From the NCBI GenBank assembly GCA_023333565.1, contig JAJKFH010003749.1, positions 124,001 to 188,000 of the forward strand: a DNA stretch of 64,000 bases, in the 5' to 3' direction. The position numbers were made by a program, and so were the translations under genes. The notes beneath the pieces are model-generated. The model had not been told where the DNA came from. It did no database searches and worked only from the letters and a program-made list of their open reading frames with translations. The DNA comes from Puffinus mauretanicus. Lineage: Eukaryota > Chordata > Aves > Procellariiformes > Procellariidae. Positions within the stretch are counted from its first letter, which is position 1; each line of letters opens with the position of its first letter. Positions 20,901 through 33,938 of the stretch are shown here, piece after piece.

Positions 20901-23900
20901 ATAGTAGGAGGTTAGGCATGTAAGGGTTAGTCACCTGTTTATGCTCTGAACTGGAGCTCAACACTTGGAAATAAGAGCAGGTGGGCAAGAGGTGTGTGAG
21001 CCCATTACATGCTACCAACGACCCCTCGGTTTGATGTAGGTACACAGCGATGACATGTAAGTCATTGTATTTGCAGCAGCAGCAGGGAATTGTTAGTTCC
21101 ACTGCAGGAGGGACAGTGAGTTCTGGAGAGCTGCAGGTGATGCTCTTTCCATGCTGACAAATTCAGGCTGGATTAGGCATGGGGCTACAGAGCTACAGTA
21201 CAGCCGTAGGAGTCATGCAGAGGAATGACCCTAATTTTTCACCATGGTCTGGAGCAACGTAGCAGTCAGTGGACACAGCCACATGACAAGAAATGGCAGA
21301 TTTAAACCCTTTGTCCTCAGACATCCTGTACAAAATGAAATAGGAAGACATAGTAGGAAAATCTCCCTTTCTCCCTTGGACTGCACAGGAATGAGCCTTG
21401 AGTCTCCACCTTGCCTCAGCTCCTTTCCTCTCTCTCTCTCACTTACACTGAAGGTGATTTCTCGTGGTAACTAATGACTTACCAAGTACTTCCCAGTGCA
21501 GGTACACCTTTGCCCACCATTGACCAGTCCAGAAAGACTGGATAGGGGGGCAGAGAGGGACGCAGCTGGTTTCTGTCATTCCCCCTGGGAGAAGGAAGGT
21601 ACCCCTGACTGGTGCGATGGAGATGCACTAGTTTGAGACCCAGCTCAGCTCTGGTGCAGTTCCTGAAGCAGGGTACCTTACATCGCCACTGTGCACTTCT
21701 GCATAGCTCCAGCATTTTGGGGTGCATTGTGTCACCCTTCCTCCTACAGGAAGCCAGATGTGCTCTGTGCCCATCCAGGGAAGCCAGCTGCTCCTGCAGG
21801 AGGATGTGGCTTTCCTTGTCAAGCCACCACATCCCATTTGCACTCAGGAGAGCAGACCTGGAACATATAGCCATGGGAGGTAAGGTCCTGAGCCTTGGGT
21901 CCAGTTCAGTCCCAGTTTGAGGTGATGGCTGGACTGAGGGAGCTGGCAATAATACAGGATTAATTTTTCCTGAAAAGGACTGGATTATTTTGTTTGAGAC
22001 ATCACCAGCAGCCACAGTCTGCTTGCATGCCCAGACCACCCCAAGAGCCCGGGGTGCCAGTACCGGATTTGCCCCCCAAGTACTGTGCTGATAGGGACCC
22101 CTATGAGGGTCCCACCATGAGTGAGGCCCTGCCCCACCACGGTCCTGCTCTCCCAGCCCTCCCTTACCTCCATGTCCAAGAGCAAACAGTGGACGGCATC
22201 CAGTGCTTGGTAAGAGGGAAAAACTAGCAATGTCCCCAGGTGCTGTCCAGTTTGTCTTACCTGCATGAGGAAAAGCCTGTGTGTCCTTGAGGCTGCGAGT
22301 GGAGGAGAGGCTTTTAACCCTGCGAGGGCCCCGGGGGAGAGGCTTTCAGAGGTAGCTCTTGTTCAGTGGCAGGAGCAAGGAGCAGAGGAGCATTTCCCCA
22401 ATCAACCTGCACAAGTGGCATCTGAGCCTACAGGACAAAGCTCTCCTGGCACAGGACCCGCCTTGATCTGCTATTCTGCTCCAGGCTGTACCAAGGGCAG
22501 ACCAGCCAGAGCTCTCTAGCCCTGGCCTCCTGCTCCAGCCCTGTGGCAGCTCTTGGGGTGCCTGGGCTGCAGCACAACTGACTACACCAGGGACCCTGGG
22601 CCACAGGACAGTGGCTGGCTGGGGACGTGAGAGCTGCAGTCCCTGTGCCCTAAGTCATTCTTTATGACCCCATTTTATCTGTTGCAGGGCTATGAAGTGC
22701 CTACACTGGCCAACGCCAGCAGAGAGGCAGCAATGAGGACGGCTGGCCATTGGCCACACTTGCAGCAACAAACTTGTGGGCAACACAGCCATAAGGTGAC
22801 TCCATGGCATCTGCACCACATCTGTGCTCCCATCATCTACAATAACCATGCCCACCTGGCCCAGGCTGTGCAGGGGTCTCTGGAGTGGAGAGTGTAGTCC
22901 AGGGGACTAGGAGAGAACATGGCCATGATGGGACTGTGATCTGGCAGCAGCTCTGATTGGACTTACTTAAGGCACCAGGTAGAGTCCTGTGAGTTCTTAA
23001 AGAGCTAGGCAGCAGGATTACATGGACTTACACAGGGTGAGTGCTGCCTGCTCTGAGCCTGGAGCCATTCCTGATAGAAACAGCAGGTTTAGCTGGAGTT
23101 CACCACTTCACAGTGCCGTGGAAGTGTAAAGTGGGAAACCCAGGAAATGTCAAAACTGCCACAGGGAGTGAATCTGGAGATCAAGACTGAGACATGATTG
23201 TTTCTGCAGCCGGAATACAGCATTGCTTTATTGCAATCTTTTTGCAACCTCTGTTTCCTGATGATCGGGCAATGGGAGCTGATCCTATAATAAGGTCTGT
23301 ATCTGAAATTTCAAGAGTTGAGGAGCTGAGCAGTAACATTTGGAAAGTAGGGAAAGCACAGGCAAAAACCCTACAGAGGAAGGAATAACCTGTGTGGAAA
23401 TTCAGCAGATTCAATAGACACTAGAGGAAGCTACTACCTCAACGAGGGGAAAATTCATGTCAGAGAAGATGTCTGAGGCTGTAAAAGATGAATAGCAGTA
23501 ATTATGAGCCCTGTACGTCTAAAAGCGTGTTTTCAGGGAAGTTGGGATGACAGGGTAGAAGGACCATGATAACAGGACTTTGTGACACAGCCATTTGCTT
23601 TGAGTTTACAAAATTACACCTTTCTCTTGTGGCAATGATGAACGTTTCCTTGTTTCATACAGAAACTCAGGGGCACGGCGTTCCAATATAACCTGGCTAC
23701 TCTCCCAGGATTTTAGATGAAGGCACATGCTGGCAGCACTCGGAGAAACCCCTTCCCACACTGATATTTGAAATAAGGCTTTGCTGAGACCATCAACACT
23801 TGGCATAAATATTAAAATATACTGAAAACTTGTCAGATGCCAGAAACTTGGTATTCAGTTCTGGTAATCCATGTCCATTTTCTGTGGCAATGCCTTCAGG

Positions 23901-24429
23901 ACAGCCTTTATGAGAAGAAATATCAATGTTTGTATCCTCCTCTAGTCTACTGACGCATATCAAATCTAGCCTTGGGGGTCCAGTGAGAAATCAAATCTCC
24001 ATGAATTTCTGAAGTGTTAAGGGAGTTGTTTTTTAAACCAAATGCCTAAATTTAGGTGTATAACCACAAGGATCGGGCCCAGCTCCTGTAAGTACTCAGC
24101 ACTTCCGGAAATCAGAACTCTTAACTGGGTGCAGGGCCCTTAACTTCTCCACGCATAAATGTTGCACTTCCCAAAAAAACAAGTGTACTGTTGTAAAACC
24201 GGGAACTTCTACAAGTCATGTTTCCCTACTTGTTTTGAGAGATGCATTCTTCCAACTCAAGGATTCTTTCTCAAGCAAAAACCATCATCACTTGTATCAC
24301 AGCTCACTACAGCAATACTGTCAGCTCACTGTTAATAGTCTCCACATGTGCACAAATGCTTCCTTTGGACACAGAGACAAGGAAAACAGTGCAATTCATG
24401 GTGTTCAGGATGGCAGGAATCTGCTTGCT
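17960..24429. other. Intergenic DNA, no supported gene
   Basis: Many short frames occur here but none shows a domain, splice-consistent exon series or sequence I recognise. There is an A16 run at about 19689-19704. The stretch 21980-22520 is somewhat GC-richer with overlapping frames on both strands, but I cannot connect it to any protein family. Confidence 0.45.
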
Positions 24430-24630
24430 GGATCCAACCCCTACCCAAAGCACAGCCAGCTCTATGGTCAGACAAAGCTGCTCTGGGCTGTATCCAGTGA
24501 GGTCTGGAAAACCTCTAAGGCCAGAGATCCCACAGCTTCTCTGAGACCCTGCTCCACTACTTAATGATCCTCAGAGTGACTGTTGTTCCTTACATCCAGG
24601 TGGAAGGAAACCTCTTGAACTTCCAACTCT
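24430..24630 (-). mobile_element. CR1 LINE fragment, 3' part
   Basis: The plus strand reads like the reverse complement of a CR1 3' region: GTCAGACAAAGCTGCTCTGGG, then a lead-in to AAAACCTCTAAGG, CCCACAGCTTCTCTGAGACC and CTGCTCCACTACTT. It is old and diverged and abuts an oppositely oriented CR1. Confidence 0.6.
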
Positions 24631-25287
24631 GAAACCTCTGGGGGTTTTTGTTGATGGTAAGCTCAATATGAGTCAATGTGTCCTGATGGCCAAAAGGACC
24701 TACCATATCCTGGGGTGCATTAGGCACAGCATAGCTAACTGGTCGAAAGAAGTGATTGTCCCACTATACTTAACTGTACCTCAAATACTGCATGCACTTT
24801 TGGGCTCCACAATGTAAGAAGGATATAGAAATATTAGGATGTGTCCAAAGGAGCGCAACGAAGATGGTGAAAGGATTAGAGGGCATGACTTATGAGGAGC
24901 AGGTGAGGATACCAGGTTTGTTCAGCTTAGAGGAGACTGAGGTGACCTCATTGCTATCTACAACTTCCTCATGACGGGGAGTGGAGAGGGAGATGCTGAT
25001 TTATCTCTGGTGTCCGGTGATAGAACGCGAGGGAATGGCTTAAAGCTGTGTCAGGGGAAGTTCAGATTGGATATTAGGGAAAAGTTCTTCACTGAGAGGG
25101 CGGTCAAGCACTTGAACAAGCTCCCCAGAGAAATGGTCATGGCTCCAAGCCTGTCAGTGTTCAAGAAGTGTTTGTACAACGTTTGTATATAGGGTTTAAC
25201 TCTTAGGTTACCCTGTGTGGAGTCAAGAATTGGACTGAATGATTCTTGTGGATCCCTTCCAACTGAGAATATTCTATGATTCTATGA
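24630..25287 (+). mobile_element. CR1 LINE, truncated 3' part with complete tail
   Basis: Broken reverse-transcriptase C-terminal coding sequence (phrases like [37 protein letters not shown]) ends in the diagnostic avian CR1 terminus ATTCTATGATTCTATGA at 25271-25287. Several in-frame stops show it is dead. Confidence 0.9.
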
Positions 25288-26105
25288 ACTTGAAACATCC
25301 TGTCTGAATTTTGCCTCCTGCCTCTCATCCTCCCTCCATGCCTGGTATTATTTTCTTGATAACCTCCCCATAGGTACTGAAAGGCTGCTATTTTGTCCCC
25401 CAAAAGCCATTCCTTCTGCAGGCTGAACAAGCCCAGCTCCCTCAGCCTCTGCTCATAGTGCAAGTGCTACAACCCTGACCATCTTGGTGGCTCTCCACTG
25501 AACTCTTCTGAGTTTGTTGGTGTATTTCTTCTTTCAGGGAACCCAGCACTGGATGCAGTACCTGGATATGATCTCAGAAGTACTAAGTAGAGGGCCATAA
25601 CCACTTCCCTCATTCTACTCTCTTTGGTTCTGTTCACATAGCCCAGGATGCTGTTGGCCACCTTTGCTGCCAGGACACATGGCTCACTCATGTCTGGCTT
25701 GCTGCCCACCAAGGGCCCCTAGGGCTTTTCTGCAGAGCTGCTGCCCGGCCAGGCATCCCCAGACTGTCTTGTTACCAGGGACTCTTCCTTCCCAGGTGCA
25801 GGACTTGGCATTTGTCCTTGTTGTATTTCATGGGGTTCCTTGTGGCTCATTCTTCCAGTCTGACCAGGTCCCTCTGGATGGCAGCCCTACCCTTGAGCAT
25901 ATTGACCGGTCCCCTCGATTTGGTGTCACCCGCAAATTTGATGAGTGCACTCTGTCATCTCTTTCATATCACTAATGAAGATGTCAAACAGGACAGATCC
26001 CAGGACAGATACCTGTGATGCTCTACTTGTCACTGGCCTCCAAGTAGAGCATGTCCTGTTAACCACAACTCTCTAAACCTGATGATCCAGACAGTTTTAC
26101 ACCAC
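25288..26105 (-). mobile_element. CR1 LINE fragment, minus orientation
   Basis: The plus strand is the reverse complement of the CR1 RT end region: AAGCCCAGCTCCCTCAGCC, AGGTCCCTCTGGATGGCAGC, and TTGATGAGTGCACTCTGTC. It runs up to the boundary with non-repeat DNA after TTAACCACAACTCTCTAAACC. It lacks its own 3' octamer tail, so its 3' end is truncated against the preceding element. Confidence 0.85.
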
Positions 26106-26629
26106 TGCTTTCACTCATGTTGCTGTTGCTTTGACATATACAAGCTGAATGCACTTTTCATACTGCATTTTCTGCACATGCTTCTACTGGCTGGGCAACC
26201 TCATTTGCCCTGGTTTTCTGTGACCATATCTGGCTCAGGAGCTTAGTCGTTTGTTAATGGCAATGTTTCTCCCTGCTGGCTGCAATGGGCTTGTGCTCTA
26301 TTTTTTCCCTCAGTGATTTTGACTATCACTGATGCAGTTTTGATTTTACTAAAACTCTACTGTCCACTGCAGATGTCATCCAAACAGTAGTTCAAACAGA
26401 TCTAGTACAAACTGTAGCTCGGGTTTGTGTGTTCTTTTTTTCCTCTGAACATCCCTTTTTAAAAATCTCTGTGGGCAATGTGCTGTATGATTTTCTTTTA
26501 AATACCACAGTTGTAATACTCAGACTTATTTAAGAGAGATTATAGTAAAACACCCTGGTTTACTATGACATCAATACAGTCAAGTGTCCTGAGCTTCCAA
26601 CTCTTTTGGAATGTCTACCAGCCAGATGT

Positions 26630-28072
26630 TGCCATACTGGAGTAGGTCTTGTGGATGTCATAGAGGTGGTTGGGTTTGGAGCACAGGACATACAAAGAGA
26701 GGCTGAGACTGCTTTGTTCAGCCCGGAAAGGAGAAGGTGAAAGGGAGACTTTACTGTGGTCTGCAGCTGCCTAATGGAAGTGGGTAGAGAGGATGGATAC
26801 AGACTCTTCTCACAGTTGCATGGTGATGAGAAAAGGCAACAGGCATAAGCTGTAACAGGAGACATCCTCACTGGACGTCAGGGAAAAATCCTTCAGGCAC
26901 TGGATCAAAGTCCTGAGAGGCCATGGAATCATAGGAATCATAGGAATCATAGGATCATTAAGGTTGGAAAAGACCTCTAAGATCATCGAGTCCAAACGTC
27001 AACCCAACACACCATGCCCACTAAACCATGTCCCTAAGCGCCACATCTACACGTCTTTTAAATACTTCCAGGGTTGGTGACTCCAGCACTTCCCTGGGCA
27101 GCCTGTTCCAAGGCCTGACCACTCTTTCAGTAAAGAAATTTCTCCTAATGTCCAATCTAAACCTCCCTTGGCGCAACTTGAGGCCGTTTCCTCTCGTCCT
27201 ATCGCTTACTTGGCAGAAGAGACCAACCCCCACCTCACTACAACCTCCTTTCAGGGAGTTGTAGAGCGCGATGAGGTCTCCCCTCAGCCTCCTCTTCTCC
27301 AGGCTAAACAACCCCAGTTCCCTCAGCCGCTCCTCATCAGACTTGTGCTCCAGGCCCTTCACCAGCTTCGTTGCCCTTCTCTGGACACGCTCCAGCACCT
27401 CCATGTCCTTCTTGTAGTGAGGGGCCCAGAACTGAACACAGTATTCGAGGTGCGGCCTCACCAGTGCCGAGTACAGGGGCACGATCACCTCCCTGCTCCT
27501 GCTGGCCACACTATTTCTGATACAGGCCAGGATGCTGTTGGCCTTCTTGGCCACCTGGGCACACTGCCGGCTCATGTTCAGCCGGCTGTCAACCAGCACC
27601 CCCAGGTCCTTTTCCTCTGGGCAGCTTTCCAGCCACTCTTCCCCAAGCCTGTAGCGTTGCCTGGGGTTGTGGTAGCCGAAGTGCAGGACCCGGCACTTGG
27701 CCTTGTTGAACCTCATACATTGGCCTCGGCCCATCGATCCAGCCTGTCCAGGTCCCTCTGCAGAGCCTTCCTACCCTCCAGCAGATCAACACTCCCGCCC
27801 AACTTGGTGTCATCTGCAAACTGACTGAGGGAGGACTCGATCCCCTCGTCCAGATCGTTGATAAAGATATTGAACAGGACCGGCCCCAGTACTGAGCCCT
27901 GGGGAACACCGCTTGTGACCGGCCGCCAACTGGATTTAACTCTGTTGACCACAACTCTCTGGGCTCGGCCGTCCATGGACTCTCTGTCCTTGGAGATACT
28001 CAGCACTTGCCTGGCCACAGCCCTGAGCAACCTGTGCTAATGGGTCCTGCTCTGAGCAGGGCTTGGACCAGG
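26630..28072 (+). mobile_element. CR1 LINE split by a nested CR1
   Basis: A plus-strand CR1 3' region occupies 26630-26927 (AGAGAGGCTGAGACTGC, TTGTTCAGCCCGGAAAGG, GGCACTGGATCAAAGTCC). It stops at CCATGGA and resumes at 27973 with CCATGGACTCTCTGTCC, GGAGATACTCAGCACTTGCC and CTGAGCAACCTGTGCTAATG, ending around 28072. The gap is a minus-strand CR1 (26928-27972). Confidence 0.8.
26928..27972 (-). mobile_element. Young CR1 LINE nested in an older CR1, CCATGGA target duplication
   Basis: Read on the minus strand this encodes the CR1 reverse-transcriptase C-terminal part: [20 protein letters not shown], the catalytic FADD box, [31 protein letters not shown] and [19 protein letters not shown]. One frameshift interrupts it near 27720-27734; the rest is open, so it is one of the youngest copies here. 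The 3' end carries an expanded AATCATAGG tandem. It is flanked by the 7-bp direct repeat CCATGGA (26921-26927 and 27973-27979). It is 5'-truncated and lacks the endonuclease. Confidence 0.92.
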
Positions 28073-28074
28073 AG

Positions 28075-30275
28075 CTCCTTTCCATGCGCACAAGTCTGAT
28101 TCCTGGAATGAAATCGTTATCAGGTTTTGTAAGAACAATATTTCAGGTTTTTTTCCCCATTGATTTCCTCAGGGAAAGAGTTTCCTTTGGGAATTTTTTT
28201 TTGCAAGAAGCAAGAATAAGCAAAATTTGGCATTTCCCGTTTGGCCTACTCAAGGTAGGACAAAAGCCTCACACTGCATTTTGTGAGAGTGGTAATGGAT
28301 TACTGTCTGCTTTTTTTTGTTCCCTAAACACTTGACAAGGAGATTTTTTGGCTGAAGACAATTGCATGGTCTCAAGCTTTTATTCAGTTTAATTGACCAC
28401 TTGTGTTCATATTTTAGAAAAAAAGGCAATGAGGGTTGCACCTATGTGATCCAACTATAAAACTGGCCAAAGCTGACCTGATTTATTATGTTTGTCATGG
28501 GCTAAGAGCATGCACAAACTCAAACACCATGATCATGCAACATAAAGTGACTTGTTACCCTGTGGTATCATCCCTGCATTGCGGGGTTTTGGGGCAGGTC
28601 TAACCTACAGGCAGGACCTACACAAAGTCCTGGAAAATAGCAAGTGGGATCCTTGCACCAGCCCCAGGGTCACTGTTTCTTCCTGGCCCACTTGTACTCA
28701 GAAAGTGACAAGGAAAGTCTTTCCTGTCACCACTGAGCAGCACTTTTGCCTAATGATTGCTACCTGGTACTTCCAGGACAGCTATGGCACCTGCTGACCC
28801 ATCTCCATTCCTCCCTCTTCCTATGGCCAGCTCCATCCTCCTGCTGCCTGGAGCCAGCCCTCCAAGGCTTCTCACCCAGGCCTTGCCCAGGCTTGGGCAT
28901 CGAGTCTGCCCCAGGGGCCAATTAGTGCACTTCAAACAAGATGCTTTAAATAGAAGGCTGAAGTTTGAGAGAAAAGTTTTCTTGTTTCCAGTTTGTCCAC
29001 TTGGTACCCATTCCCCACAGGCTTCTCTCCACAGAGGAAAAGCCACTAGGGTTTCAGTGCCAATTACTGAAAGCCTAGAGCACTTCACTTCCTCACCTAG
29101 CATGTTTTTGTGAGACTTGTAAACAAGGCACAAAGTGGGCTATTAAAAGTTTGAAGCAGTCACTGGTGCAATAACTTCGAAGCTGTTTACATCTGCTGTA
29201 ATCAATTGCATCATACTGTAGAAGAAGCAGAATGTGACATGGAGAAAGAATGTCTTTGTTCTACATAGACTTCCCGTCTTTGAAACATTCACACTCTAGA
29301 CAAAAAAATACACACAGAGTTGTTGAAGTATTAGAAGGAGAAAAAGGTAAATAATTTAACAGTGCTTTAGCAGTCAATATGAAATACCTGAACGACAGTA
29401 AACTTTATGGAAAACCTAAGAACATAAGTTATTGCAAAAGGAAATACAAAGCACGGCCATTTGTAATACCGATTGTGCCTTCTTGCCCAAATTCCTGCTC
29501 TACTCTGAGGCAGTATATCTACACCATATATGTATACTACGGCCATGTCAGATAGGTATGACAGATTGTTATAAGTATGAAGGGCAGTTTGATATCCCGT
29601 TTTTTACTGGGACCTACAGGTTCCTGACCCATCTGTGGGGTGGGTGCACAGGGAGATATAGGTCTGTATTTAGTGCTCACATCCATGACTGATGTGAGCC
29701 AGATCACAGCTATGTCTGGACCGAGTACCACAACAGGTGCTGCAGCAAAAGCACGTTGGCTAGGGCCACAGTGTCTGATCTAAGCACCCGGAGAGACATC
29801 TCACAATGTGAAGCTGGGCCAGAGTTTTTCATAGAAATGTATGTTTTACAGTTTTAGTTGTGAACTTGATTTACTATTGGAGGAATTTAGCAAGAGTGTG
29901 GCAACACCGGAGGTCAGGACATAGCATGCCTTGAGCAAACAGAGGGAGACCTTGAGAAAGGTTTTACAGGGAAAGACAATGCTGCTGATTCGACAACCAG
30001 AATTCAATAAAGACACCAGCACTGATTTCTTGACCTGTTTAGAGTAATACATAGCGTAGCACAAAGATGATACAGACGCACCTGCACTAGTAATTCTGTG
30101 TTCTCTTTCATCAATGGAGGGTGACTGGTGGTTTTGGGGCAATTTGCCCAATCTGTCAGGCTGGGACAGCTCAGACGCATGGTCCCTCTGGAGACCGGTG
30201 CCAGGTTTGAGACAGTCTGAGCATCCTTGGAGTCTGCTTCCAACATCCAGCATTTTCAAGGCTATTTCGCAGGTA
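28075..30275. other. Intergenic DNA, no supported gene
   Basis: Nothing recognisable. Short frames such as 28750-29133 on the minus strand have no domain and no splice partners. Confidence 0.4.
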
Positions 30276-30279
30276 TGTG

Positions 30280-30490
30280 GGTGTGCACCACTTCCATTGT
30301 CAAGCAGAGCACAAGAAATCCATGAGGTTTCTGGATATGGGGAGACAGTCTGCCAGACATGGTACTCACAAGAAAGAACTGGTCAGGCATGTAAAGGCTG
30401 AGGGTAGCCTTAGATGCAGTGACCACAAGATGGAGGAGTTCAGAATCCCAGGAGAAGGGAGAAAGGCAAAAATTGTGAAGGCCTGAGGGC
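30280..30490 (+). mobile_element. CR1 LINE fragment from the end of the endonuclease region
   Basis: The encoded phrase HVKAEGSLRCSDHKMEEFRI resembles the SDHEMVEF segment near the end of the CR1 endonuclease domain. This internal region is absent from the other, 3'-derived, copies in the window. The fragment is old and short. Confidence 0.6.
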
Positions 30491-30599
30491 ACTAACACGC
30501 TTTAATGGCCCTGACCAGTCTCACCAGTGACATCCACCCATACTCTGCCCATGGGCCCAAGAGCTTAATTTCAGCTCAGGCCTGGACCTTAAATCCTTG

Positions 30600-31084
30600 C
30601 TATCACAGGCAAAACTATCTCAGCTCAAGGAATTTCACTTAATTTATTGCCAATTAACATAAACTTTTAATTACTGATTCAGATATTGAGGAAAAACCAT
30701 GATGACCAATAATTAAAGAAACACTTAGGGAAACCTTCCTCCCCTTTCCCAGGTTCAGCTTCAGTCCAACACCTTCTCTCCCCACTTTCCTAGTCTCAGC
30801 TCCCCTTGTTGTCCCTGCACGTTATGGTCAGTTCCTCCCAATCCCTTTGGTGAGGTGATGGGCAGCACAGGAGGTTGGGGTCAGCATGTTGTGCTTTCTT
30901 TTGCTACTCATTGATTCTTACTCTTTTCTTTTACTGCTCTTTTCTTCTTGTTTCCTCTGCTCAGTCATGGCACACCCATGGGCTGCAGTCCCCTCAGGGG
31001 TGTACCTGCTCCTGTCCTCCACAGGCTGCAGTTCCTCAGATGTGTCCCTGCTCTGACATAGTTCCTCCCTGGGCTGCAGTCACT
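30600..31084. mobile_element. Old LTR fragment related to the 47.2-48.3 kb solo LTR
   Basis: It shares with the LTR at 47230-48297 the series GGCAAAACT, then a lead-in to AATTTATTG.CAATTAA, then CCTTCC, CCCAGG-TTCAGCTTCA, and downstream units built on a GGGCTGCAGT(C/T) core. It is diverged and stops abruptly where a CR1 begins at about 31085, so both ends are incomplete. Confidence 0.5.
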
Positions 31085-31782
31085 TCAGGGAGAAATGGGC
31101 CAATGGGAATTTCATGAAGTTCAGTAGAGGGAAACGCAAAGTCTTGCACCTGGGCAGGAATAATTCCATGTGCCAATACCCAACTGGGGGACCAAAGCAA
31201 CTTTGCAAAGAAGTACCTGGGTGTCCTGGTGGGCAACAAGCTAACCATGAGCCAGCAATGAACCTTTGTGGCAAAGGCAGCCAACAGTATCCTCAGCTGC
31301 ATTAGCAAGAGCATTGCCAGCAGGTTGAGGGAGATCTTTTCCCCTCTATTCGGCACTGGTGAGACCATATCTAGAGTACTGTGATCCGTTCTAGGCTCCC
31401 CAAGAAAGCCTGGGCAAAACTGGAGTCCAGTATGAATATGATTAAGAGATTTAAGCATCTGACATGTGAGGAGAGGCTGAGAGCTGGGACTGTTTAGCCT
31501 TGAGGAGAGGAAGCTCAGAGGGGTTTATCAATGTGTATAAATAGCTGATGCAAGGCAGTAAAGAAAACCAGTGGTATCCAGTGAATAGACAAGAGGCAAC
31601 AGGCACAAACTGAAATACTAGAAATTTCACTCAAACGTAAGAAAACTTTTTTTTTACTGTAAGGGTGATAAAACAAGATCCTGAGCAACCTGCTCTAGGG
31701 TACCCTGCTTTGAAGTGGGAATTTTGGACTAGACAATCTCTAGAGGTCCTTTCCAACCTCCAGCTTTCTACAATTCTGTAAC
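31085..31782 (+). mobile_element. CR1 LINE, truncated
   Basis: Degenerate RT C-terminal coding sequence (ATGGGCCAATGGGAATTTC, TTGCACCTGGGCAGGAATAA, CTAACCATGAGCCAGCAATG) leads to a decayed CR1 tail: TCTAGAGGTCCTTTCCAACC then CTTTCTACAATTCTGTA. Multiple stops and frame changes. Confidence 0.85.
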
Positions 31783-31784
31783 TT

Positions 31785-33610
31785 AGGTACCTGTGGCACA
31801 TGTGATGGAGCCTGTATATCACCAGCAAGGACTCCAGGGTGTTGCTGCAGTAGAGCACAGCTGCAGAGGACTCTCAGGAGGGCATGTAGGTACATGAGCA
31901 GCAGGTCAGTCCTCTCCTTCCTCCTAGTGTGGCCATAGTTCAGACCATACCCACCTCAGGGGCTCTATTGCTATTTAGTATTTCCCTTTCTGCATTTGAT
32001 CTATCCTTTTTTCAGTAGCTGCTGTCCAGCTCTTTCCAGGACTGTGGAGAAGCAAAATGCTGATTACAATACAGATGAGATTTGTCTCTTTAGATCTAAC
32101 TGCATGAACCACTTGTCTTTCTTATAAAGATGCATGTTACTTTACAGTGCTAAATAGAAGGAAGTTATAAGATGCCAAAGAACGCATGGCTTTGGTCTTA
32201 TACCAGACCTGTTGTTTTCACATTGTAAAGACAAGGACCTAGTAAAGACAGAGGTGCCTGAAAAAGAAGCCATAGAATAAAATCACAGGCAAAATAGAAG
32301 CAATACTGTTCAGGGAAGACTGCGTGCCAGAGAGATTCAATCCATCTCAGTCAGTACCAAGGTATTAACAAAGTGCAGTCTTAGACTGTGAGGGTAACCA
32401 CCATGTCCTCAGTGAGCCTTTCTACAGTGACAACCATCAGTTAAACTGCCAGAATTGCACCAAGTTGTGGATTGGACATATCCATCTGTCTTCTGTGAAA
32501 AAACAGGCATCTCACCAGTCCATACATTCTTCAAACCTGTCAGTAAAATAACAGAAAAATGATGAAATCCAGAGCAAATAGCTAAGAAACCAAGTTATTA
32601 CGTGCTAAAGTTAGATGATGCCAGGTATCAGAAGGCTGGGGTGACAATAGATGTCCCATTGCTGCCACAGTGAGGGAGTCAAGTGGTGCTGGGATATGTG
32701 TGTCTCTGCAGTATGTTCTCAGTCCCCTTCTTCATCATTCCTAATGTACCTTTTGCCTTTTGACCACTCCTGACTGTTTTACTGAGAACACGTCATGTAG
32801 TAGAAGTGCATCTTGTGGAGGGACAGGTGCCCACAAGGGCATATGAAAACTGTCAAATAAACATGAAAAAAAGTTGACAGAAGTCAGTTCTCCTTTCATA
32901 TGTAGACCTACAAACATAATTTCTCTGATCAGAGAGCTAAGAGGAATACAACAGCTCCATTAATTTTGAACAAAAGAAGTGGCAGAATGGATTAATTTCC
33001 TTCATACTGCAGAAAAGAAAAAGGGGTCCCTTTGCCTAGGGTAAAAATCCCAAGACATTAGGAATTTTTTTTCTAAGAAAAGGCTTCCTATAAGAAATAG
33101 AGACTAACCATGGTGCAAGGTGGCAACTACTAGGTATCTTTCCACACTGGATGCTTCATTTGTGTTCTGGCACATGCCTCTAGGAAAATAAATTCTTATT
33201 TACACACTTTTAACAGGCTCTTTTAAGCAACTCACCACTGGACCTGAGCCCCCACATGCAACATTTCACATAAAGAGACAACAGATACGTGGTGATACTG
33301 CACTGTCATTTACATGGGTGGCACTCTGACATAACACAAGTTGTGACCGCAGGCTCAAGGAGATCTGGAAAACATTCTGCAGAGAAAAACAGACGGGAGG
33401 ATGATCTGCAAGCAGCTCTGTGCTCACTGCATTTTTTTCAGTCTCTGACCAGGTGTACTCCTCTGTCAGTGGTGAGTCTGGGTCCTGTCAGCAGGTGAGA
33501 ATCCCTGCAGTGAATATGCCTGCTGCAGTGTACCGGGATGCCAGGCTTTGAGCTAGCTCAGCTATCTCCATGCTTAGCACAGGATGAAAGTCAAGAGTTG
33601 GAATGATTTT
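31785..33610. other. Intergenic DNA, no supported gene
   Basis: AT-rich, no recognisable repeat or exon. Confidence 0.4.
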
Positions 33611-33611
33611 T

Positions 33612-33938
33612 CATAGAATCACAGGATGGTTTGGGTTGGAAGGGCCCTTTAAAGATCATCTAGTCCAACTGCCCCACCATAAGCAGGGACATCTTCCACT
33701 AGATCAGGTTGCTCAGAGCCCCATCCAACCTGACCTTGAACACTTCCAGGGATGGGGCATCCACAGCTTCTTTGGGCAACCTGTTCCTGTCTCAACACCC
33801 TCAGTGTAAAACATTTCTTCCTTAAGTCCAATCTAAACCTACCATCTTTCAGTTTAAAACTGTTGTCCCCTGTCCTGTCACTACAGGCCAGAATTCTTTC
33901 TCTGTCTTTCTTATAAGCCCCCTTTATGTATTCTGGCT
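33612..33938 (-). mobile_element. CR1 LINE 3' end, minus orientation
   Basis: It starts with the reverse complement of a CR1 tail (TCATAGAATCACAGGATGG) and runs through AGATCATCTAGTCCAACTGC to CTTATAAGCCCCCTTTATG. It abuts the 5' side of the next, plus-strand CR1. It belongs to the same subfamily as the copies at 35.1-35.4 and 45.0-45.6 kb. Confidence 0.9.

Noticed and set aside
21985..22266. Minus-strand ORF of 93 codons considered as an exon or pseudogene
   Set aside because: I could not match it to any family and found no neighbouring exons in phase.
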